DNA of 64,000 nt, from contig WBMV01007711.1 in assembly GCA_013396655.1 (NCBI GenBank), forward strand, positions 96,362-160,361, written 5' to 3'. Source of the stretch: Campylorhamphus procurvoides (Eukaryota; Chordata; Aves; Passeriformes; Dendrocolaptidae). The position numbers and the translations under genes are program-made. Below are positions 24,401-33,400 of this stretch, piece after piece. Within the stretch, counting starts at the first letter, position 1; each line of letters opens with the position of its first letter. The notes beneath the pieces are model-generated. The model had not been told where the DNA came from, did no database searches, and worked only from the letters and a program-made list of their open reading frames with translations.

Positions 24401-27400
24401 CTGGGTTAGCAACGTTCATGGCCAAGTTCCTGGAGAGGCAGTTCTCCCTCACAGCATCCCTGGCCAACATGATCATTGGTAAGTGTTGCTGATCCTTAAA
24501 AAATGATCTGGAAATGACAAAAGAATTCCTCTGGAGCTGCTGGTCACCTTCCATGACCCAGTCCTTGCCCATCCACTTGCTCAGCTCCTCTCTGCTCTCC
24601 TTCCTTTCCACTGCAGCCTGAGCTTGCTGGGATATTTTAAGAGCTGGAGAAATGTGTGTTATCTAAAGCCATTCGCTGTAATCAAGGGGAGGAAAGGAAC
24701 TCATTGCATCGAGGGAGCAGGGACACATCAGATATGAGTCCTGCATGTTTCTGTAAGAGGGATTACTTCACATCCATCATTGGCTTAAGGAGCTGAAGTC
24801 TGCAACAAATAAATCAGAAGAAAGTGAGCAGAGCAGGCTGGCAAAGCCCAGCAACGTGGGCTAGAGGCAGGCAGGAAGGTTAAATGCTGAAGCAGTTGTG
24901 TCCTGCCCAGCTGAGCTCTTCCCAGCCTTGATTTGCTTTACCCATATCTCATGCATGAACTTACCTACCTTTTGTTCCCACCACTGAATCTTGCTTTGGC
25001 TTCTTCTGTTAGATCAAAAGGGTTTCTTTAGTTGAAAATTCCTTCCTTTTGTGGGTGTTTATGGTCTGAAAGCAGCCCCCCCATTGATTCTTTGCTGAAT
25101 TAAACACTTTGCACTTCAGGAACTGAACTTTGGGCTCCCATTGTAAGGTTCGCAGAACACCAAGTCTGTCGTGGGAACCTTCACAGCTTTACAAGGGTGA
25201 CAATGCTGCACTGTGCAGAAATTAAACCTCCTCTCCAGGTTTGATTGCTGTTTCCTCCTGTAAGCACTGAAAAATCCCATTTGCTCCCTGCATCTTCCAT
25301 CCATGGATACATAAGGCAGCCAGTTTGCTGTGGGGTCCTGCTGTGTTTGGAAAGCAGCTTTTTCACAGCATTATTCCACCAGTCCCTGCAAAAACCTCGG
25401 TCACTTCTGGACCACCTGTGCTGAAAAACAGGAGCCTGACTGCAAAAATCCTCTGGGCCTTTGCTGTATGAAGGGACTGAGACATCTTGGAGGATGGAAG
25501 ATAACATATGGGGACAGGACAAGGGGAACAGCTTTAGATTCAATATTAGGAAGAAATCCTTCCCTGTGAGGCAGAGAAGCTGTGGCTGCCCCATCCCTGG
25601 AAGTGTCCAAGGCCAGGTTGGAGCAACCTGGGCTAGTGGAAGGTGCCCCTGCCCATGGCAGGGGGTTGGAACAAGGGGATCTTTAGGGCCCCTTCCAACC
25701 CAAACCATCCTGTAGCTCTGTGATCCCATGTCATGCCTCTCCCCAGGTGCTGTGAACATCCCTGGGGCCACGGTGGGCATCGTGGTGGGTGGTGCCATCC
25801 TGAAGAGGTTCCAGATGTCCTTGAGGCAATGCAGTGCCATGTGTGCCCTCGGCATGTCCCTGTGCCTGCTGGTGGCTTTTCCCCTGCTCTTCCTCGGCTG
25901 CCCCACTCAGAAGATCGCAGGTGTCACCTACAGTGACAGGTACCCAGGCTGGACATGGGAGGGTCACTCCTGGGATTCTGGGGGTGGCAGCGAAGCAGAA
26001 TGCCCAAAAATGGGTTTATTCCCTCTTGAGAAATGGTTAATGGTGATAAAATAAAGCCAGAAATTATTGGGGATGAGCACTGAGTCTGCTGCGCCCTCAG
26101 GTTTAGGACAGAAAATATATTCTTGATTTATCCCAGGCATGGGATCATTTGAGCTTTATCTCTTTGGAGCTAAACCCTTTTTAGCAGAAGGAGCAGGGTT
26201 ATTAGGGTTCAGTTGGTGTGATTTCCTGCTGAGCAGCAAGTGTAGTGTGGAACCTGAAGCAACCACATTTTTGGCACAAACAGCAGATTAGATTAAAATT
26301 TCATCTTGGGACGCGTGGCATGTTACACACCAGTGAATAATTTGGGCAGGGGCCAGCCCTGGGATCACTCCTTCCAAGCTGTGGCTCTGTCCCTACGCAG
26401 CTACAACGTGGGCAGGACCTTCTTGTCTTCCCTCAAGGCTTTATCCCAATTTCTGTGAATTCCTGTGTTCATGTCCTGTGCTCTTGGTGGAGGCTGGTCC
26501 CAGCCCTCAGCTCAGAACCTCCCACGGTGTTGCAAGCACCCCAAACCCCCACGTTTGGGACCAAATATGAAGGAAGTGGTGACTCCTTTGACCACTTGTG
26601 GTCAGGATGCTTTGCCCATGCAGGGCAGAGCCTTGGAGGGTTTATAGTGGAATTTCTGTGGCTCCTCACTCATGTGTGGGGCAGGTTTTGTTGAGCAATC
26701 AGTGGTTTTTTGCTCATCTCCCTGTACACGTGGTGTGTTTTCTGCACAAGATGCTTATCAGTGGTGCTCAATACTTTGCATTATTATTATTATTATTTCC
26801 TCCCTGCTGCAGCTCTGAATTTGGGCCCCACCAGCTGGAGTGTAACCTGCACTGTAACTGCCCCAAGAAAGCCTATAACCCCATCTGTGGCTCCAACTCC
26901 ATCGAGTACATCTCACCCTGCTCCGCTGGCTGCAGGGCTGTGATCTTCCAGGAGCACAACAACTCAGTGCTGGTGAGTCATTCCCACCGTGCCCCTGGGA
27001 TGGATGGTGAGGGATGACCCCAAAGTGGCAATTATTGATGTTTTGTTAGTGTTGGACAAGCTCTGCATGAGCCACGTGGGATGAGCAGGGAAGGTTGGCC
27101 CAAAGGGCAAGCAGAAACTTCTTAGACATCCTCAACACCTGATCCCCAAATCCCCAAATCCTGGCTCCCTTCTTACCCAGCATGGACATTTTGCATGGAA
27201 GATACAAACACCTTCTGCTTTCCCCTCATCCCCAGATGGTCACCAGGAAGGTCACTTTTCTGAGCTGTGTTTCCTGTGGTGGAACAGGAGGATGTGCAGG
27301 ATCCAGTCAGAGCACTTTGCATGTCCCCAAGTCCGTGGATGTCCCTTTGACTGCTGTGATTTTCCCTGTCTGTGTCCTTGAATAGGCACCTTCCAAAATC

Positions 27401-30400
27401 GTCATCCCAATTTAGGCATCACATGCCTGAAGTTCCCTGAAAGTGGATGGAATTTGTGAGCTGGGTTTTTTTTGGGGGGTGGGGTGCTATGAAGGCAAAA
27501 TATCAATACAGGAGGTGTCCATGTTCACATACCTCGATGTCTAGCACCAGGTGTCACCCAGACTGCTCATCCAAGAGGATTTGCTTCAGGCAGCAGCTCT
27601 GAGTGCTCTGAACACCCTGACAATCATTAGCAATCCATGTAGGATGAGTAGTTTCCCTTTGTGTTCTTGGCACGGTATTTAATGGGAGCGTGGGACTGTC
27701 TGGGCAGTTTTCAGCAGCATTTTGTTAATTAACGGCACTTCATTTTAATAACAATTATGTTTTCTGCCGGAGCTTAGTCCCAGATGTGCTTTTCTGCATC
27801 CCCGTGGCTGCCTTTTGTGCAGCAGAGAATTTTCAACTTCTTTTTAACCCTCAAAGATGCCTCCAGCCCTTTGACATCCTGTTCTCCTCAATGTGTCCCA
27901 CTCCTGCATCCATTATTCCTAGAATTGTGTGCAGCCACACATTACAGCCAATCCAGGGCTCTTCTGATGGTGCCACGCCAGTGGTACCTGGCAGAGCCAC
28001 CATCAGCTCTGCCTTCAGCACTCAGAGAATTTCCTGACTCTTCTCTCCCCCTGTTGATGCATCTTGGCCCAGTTTAAGTTGTGTGAGAGCTTCTTCTGCA
28101 CAGGGACTGTGTCTCAGAGTGTTGTTGGAAATGGCAAGTTGTGTGTCAGCACTGGAGCAATGTTGGATCTCCTTGGGACGGGGGGGTTTGTGGAACACAA
28201 TGACATGGCTACTGGTGCTGGGCTCTGCTCCTTTATCCCTCTGGACCAACAGCTGAGCTCAGGGGTCTGCAGAGCAACCTCGGTCCCTCTCCACTTTTGG
28301 GTTGAATGAAAGAAAAAAAGAGAATATTGCATTTGTGGCATTTTTCCACCCCCTGCTTTGTCCGAAATGTTACCCTTTTCTCACCATTTTCAGCATCTCT
28401 GCCAGTGCAGGGACCCGTGGCACTCCCATGTCCCAGGGTTTCTAAAAACCCTCCCAGTGTGCAGAAAAACCTACAGTTGTGTGCCCCTCCAGAGGAGCTT
28501 GGCTTTGACACCTTGGAAAGTTCTTGGGCACTGAAAGCCATTTGCTGTTTGCATTGTCTGATGTCCCCATATTTCATGGGCAACAGCAGGAGCCTCCAAA
28601 CTTTGCCCAAGAGCAGGACCTTGCAGTGACAAGGTGCAAGTGCTTTGCTGTTTGGTCGGGTCCAGTGTGTCCTTCTGAAGTGAGGTGGACCTTCCCTGAG
28701 AAGCTGTCCCTGCTTTCCCTGCTGGAACCTCCATTGCCAAGGGGCTCTCCTGGATTTCTGAGCCCTTCTGCTCCCCCTGTGCACAGCCACGAGCCAGGTC
28801 AGACCTAAGCTGGCCAGCACACATCCCAAAATTCAGAGTACCACAAAGTCCCAGCTGGGACTTGCCTTCTCCCAAGAAAAGAATTGCTAAACAGTCCTTT
28901 GGGGATGTCTGACCCTGAAGAACCCTGGGCTGGCCGTGTGCCAGAAGCCACAGCCCCACTTTCAGGGCTGCCCTTGGTTCTTCTCCTCTCCCCACTTAAC
29001 CAGAAGGTTTTTCCCAGCCCTGGTGTTGCATCAACCTCGTGGCACTGCTGCTCAGCTGAGGCATCTCACCCCTGTGTCCTGCCAGTGGCCTTGTGGTTTG
29101 TCCCCTGTGCTCAGGGCTTTCTGCAGCTGGGGTCATGCTCCCTGCTCTGCAGTCCTCTGAGGTTTGCAGTGAAAGGGGAAGAGCTGTCATCTCCAGCCCT
29201 CTGTCTCCATTTGGCTTCCCCTTCATGTGGTGGTTCCAGTTCTCTGTAAAAGGTTGTGGTGACACAGATCGAGCGAGTTTTAATTTAGCTGATTGGGGTT
29301 TTTTTTTTGGCTGCTTGGGCCCAAATTCACCTCAGCTCTCACTTATCTGTGAGGAGTCCTCTGCAGACCCTCCTCTTCCTCCATGGCTGCAGAAGGAGCC
29401 CAGAGGATGAGTTTGGTTTAGCCCATTTCAGGTGGCTGAAGAAGATAAATCCCAGTGTCCATTTCAAATATTAAATCCTCTTTGCTAGAGGTGGGAGGAA
29501 GGATTGTGTCCCCTTTTTACCCCAAATCTCCCCGAATTCTCTCAGCCAGGAGCAGTTCCCCATGGGCATCAGTGACTCCCCAGGCAGTGATGTAGGAACA
29601 GGGTTTTGGGGGACCCTGAGCTGCTCCTCAGCTCTGGGATCCCTTCTTCAATCTGCCACCCCTCTGTGAAACTCTGCCCCTCTGGCAACTGAAAGATCAT
29701 GCTCATTTTATTTAAAGGTCTCTGCCAAAAAGGAAATAAAAAAGAGAATTGTAACTAAAAAATGGAGAAAAGGAAAAAATCCTCATCCATCACCCCAGGG
29801 CATCTTTCCTTTGCTAATACTCTGCCAGTTATTTATGACCCTCTCTCAAAGGTGAGGTTTTACATTTTCCCCTTGTAAGTGTTTTCTGATTTAACACTCC
29901 CCTGAGCTCGGGCTCTGGTTTTGCCTGCAGCTCTGCCCTGCACAGTCCCCATATCCCATCTAGTCCTTTCCTCTGGCACTGGGAAGCCATTCCCTGTGTC
30001 CTGTCCCTCCATCCCTTGTCCTAAATCCCTCTCCAGCTCTCCTGGAGCCCCTTTAGGCACTGGAAGGTGCTCTAAGGTGTCCCCGAGCGCTAATTAGCAT
30101 GAATTAATTACAGACAAATCCTAACCCCCCTCCCTCACCATGGCTGCTGTCCCTTCTACCTTCAGCTGAGCAGGCTCTGGGTTTTCCCTCCTCTTTCCAG
30201 AGCTACACCAACTGCAGCTGCATCTTCCAAGACGGGCTCCCAGGATCTGCCACGCCTGGGAGCTGTGGCACCGGCTGCTCCCACCTCTTCCTGCCCTTCG
30301 TGGTCCTGTCCTGCCTGGCTGGGATCCTCGCCAGCACATCCCACACCCCATCCTTCATGCTCATCCTCAGGTGGGTCTCTCATGGTCTGGGTGCAGCCAC

Positions 30401-33400
30401 AAAGACCTCCAGAGGTGATTTTTGGGCGTCCTTAGGTTGAGGAGGGAGGTTGTCTCCAGCTGAGGGATCCATGACCAGTTCCTCCCAGTGGTTTTACGTG
30501 GATTTTGCAAGTGTTGGTGCAGGGATTGCATGGGGATGTCCACCTCCCAGGCTGTGTGGGGTTGGGAGCAGGCTGGGCTTTGCTGGCAAGCCCTGGCATG
30601 GCTGGGCAGGACAGAAACATCAGAAGTATCTCCAGTCTCAAATGCTGAGACTCTCTTTGGAAGACCCTGCACTAACAGAGCTCCTGCTGCCCACCACAAA
30701 GACTCTCCAGAGGTCTCTTTGGCTGTTTCTGCTGATTCCTGCAGAATTGAGCACCAAGTGGAGACTTCAGGCTTTGGAAGCTTGGCCAGGAGCTGTGGTG
30801 TTCACCAGAAAATGGTATTTCTGTGGTCAAAGAGCTCCAAGCAGTTGCTTTTTAGGGAAAAGCTGTGGTTAAAAATCTGCTTTGACCTTGACTCCCAGAG
30901 CTGTGAGAGCTCCAGGCAGTCAGAGGGGAAAGGGGAGCTGAGTCCCCTGAGGGTGCTGACCTGGAGATCCTCTGCCACCCAGTCCTCTCCCACGTGTGAC
31001 CCCCAACAGGAACCACAGCCTGGAATGTTGATTCAAGAAAACTGGGGTACCACCAAAATAGACACCTCAAACCCAGCCACTTCCTCACCACATAAGGCAC
31101 AAAAAGCATCCCTTGTATTGCTCGTGTTTTACTCACAGGGGTTCTTTAAATTCAAAGCAAAAATACTTTAGCTGAGCTCCTCCCCATCTTGGAGGGAGGA
31201 TTTTCAGGCCAAGGAAAGGTGGTGGACATCGTGTGGCCCTAATGAAGGAAACCTCATCATCTTTGCTGACCTAAATGAGGACTCCCTGGGGTGGTTGGGT
31301 TGAAGGACAACCTTTTGAGTGAGGTGCTGTGCCAGGGAGGGGAACATCCATCCTTGTGGGATTGCCAGGGGGCACCTTTTCCATTTTGTTTTTCAGGAGT
31401 GTCCAGCCTGAAGACAAATCGTTTGCTGTTGGGATTCAGTTCATGCTGCTGAGAGTTTTAGGTAAATGAAAATGTGTTCAGATACCATCCTGGGAAAGAA
31501 TGGCAGCTCTGGGAGATTCAAAGGGATTTCATCCCTGATGCAGCAGAAATGCAGCATATTCAGACTAATCAAAGGCAGTTCTAAGGCAGAGAAAGCTGCT
31601 GCCTTGCAGGGTCTGGGGGGCTGCACATGGGCAGGGGACAAGGCACCTCCTTGGGGGGAAATCTGTGTCTAAATAAGGGACCTACCTGGGAGTAACTTTA
31701 GGTTCAGGGGATCAGCCCTTGGCTGTGGGCAGACACTTCTGGGTTTGCCTCCAGCACATCAGGGTGGCTCCAAACCTTGTCCTGTGACCCCACTGGTTAT
31801 TTTTCCAGTGGTGGAAATCCGTGTTAGCCTGGAGGCCCCCAGCACATGGGGGCCAGTGGTGGGAAGGAGCAGAAAAGCTTGGTGCATGAAGGGGGTGAGT
31901 GCTGATGCCCAGGGAGGTGGTGGAGTCACCTTCTCTGGAAGGGTTCAAAATGTGCCTGGATGTGGTTTAGGGGTGATTATGGTGATGCTGCATTGATGGT
32001 TGGACTTGAGGACCTTGAAAGTCTCATCCAGCTGTGGTGACTCTCTGATTCCTGGGATGAGCAATGAGAAAGAAGAACTTGCATCTTGGAATCAGAGAGT
32101 CACCTTCTCTGGAAGTGTTCAGGAGGTGCCTGGATGTGGTTTAGGGGTGATTATGGTGATGCTGCATTGATGGTTGGACTTGAGGACCTGGAGGGTGTCA
32201 TCCAGCTGTGGTGACCCTGTGATTCCTGGGATGAGCAATGAGAAAGAAGAACTTGCATCCTGGTGGGGGTGCAAGCACACAGCCAACCCTTGGCATGTGG
32301 ATCAGTGGCCTCATGGGCCACAGCACAGACTGTCCCAAGCCACTTGCCACCCCTTTAGCACACGGGGAAGCCACCTGGCTTGGGCCTGTGCCAGCATAAC
32401 AAAGCCCCCTCTGCTTCCAGCGTGGATGCCGGGACCTGTCCTGTACGGCAGCGCCATCGACACCACCTGCATCCTGTGGGAGAAGAGGTGTGACAGGAAG
32501 GCAGCCTGCAGATACTACAACAACACCCTCTTCAGGCAAAGGTACAGATGACCTGGCAGCAGGAGGGCTCAGGGGGCTGAGGGAAACCTGGGGGGCACGT
32601 GGCACCCACCTAGGATAAATTGTTGGTAAGCAAACATGGGTATTCGTGCCCTCCTGGCCCAGGAGAACCCCCAGCAGTGCCCTGGAATGCCTTGGAAAAC
32701 CACTGGCACAAGCCCAAACCCTGCCAAGGGCTGTGCCAAGTTGCTGCCATAGATCACAGAGATCCAGTTCCAGGAGAAGCCCTGAAATTGTACACTGGAA
32801 CAACCTCCTGGGGACACGGTGGAGTCCTCATCACTGGGGCTTTCAACGTGAGAGTGGACAAAGCTCTAGATGACCTTCCCTAGGCTCCCTTTCCCATGGA
32901 AGGTTGGTCCACATGAGTTTGGTCCCTCCCAACCTGGTCTGTTGGGTGATGCTGTTTCACCTGCAGCCTGTCCTGATGTTTTCTCCATGGGGGATAAGAA
33001 AACCTGATGTCCTCTCTGTAGGGGAAATGCAACAGTGAGGATGAGCCCAGCCCCAAACCTGCCTGTGAGATGCTGCAGGGGGCCTGGGGGCATTGGGTGC
33101 TGGTGCTCTGGGGTTCATCTTCCAGTAGAACAACCCAACTCAACACACAGAAGACACCAAATCCAGCCTGTGCTCTGCAGGGAGGCTGGAAAGGTGATGA
33201 TATTCCATCCCCTTGGCAGATTCATCATTGAATGACTCCCTGACCAGGAGCTGCAGCAAGTCCTTTTCACCCTCAAGCCCAAGGCAATGCCCTTGCCACC
33301 CTGATTTGTTGTGTTTCCCCACCACAGGTACCTTGGTCTCCAGTTTTTCTTCGAGGTGGGAGCCTTCCTGTGCTTCGTGGCCGTGTATGTGATTCTCAGG

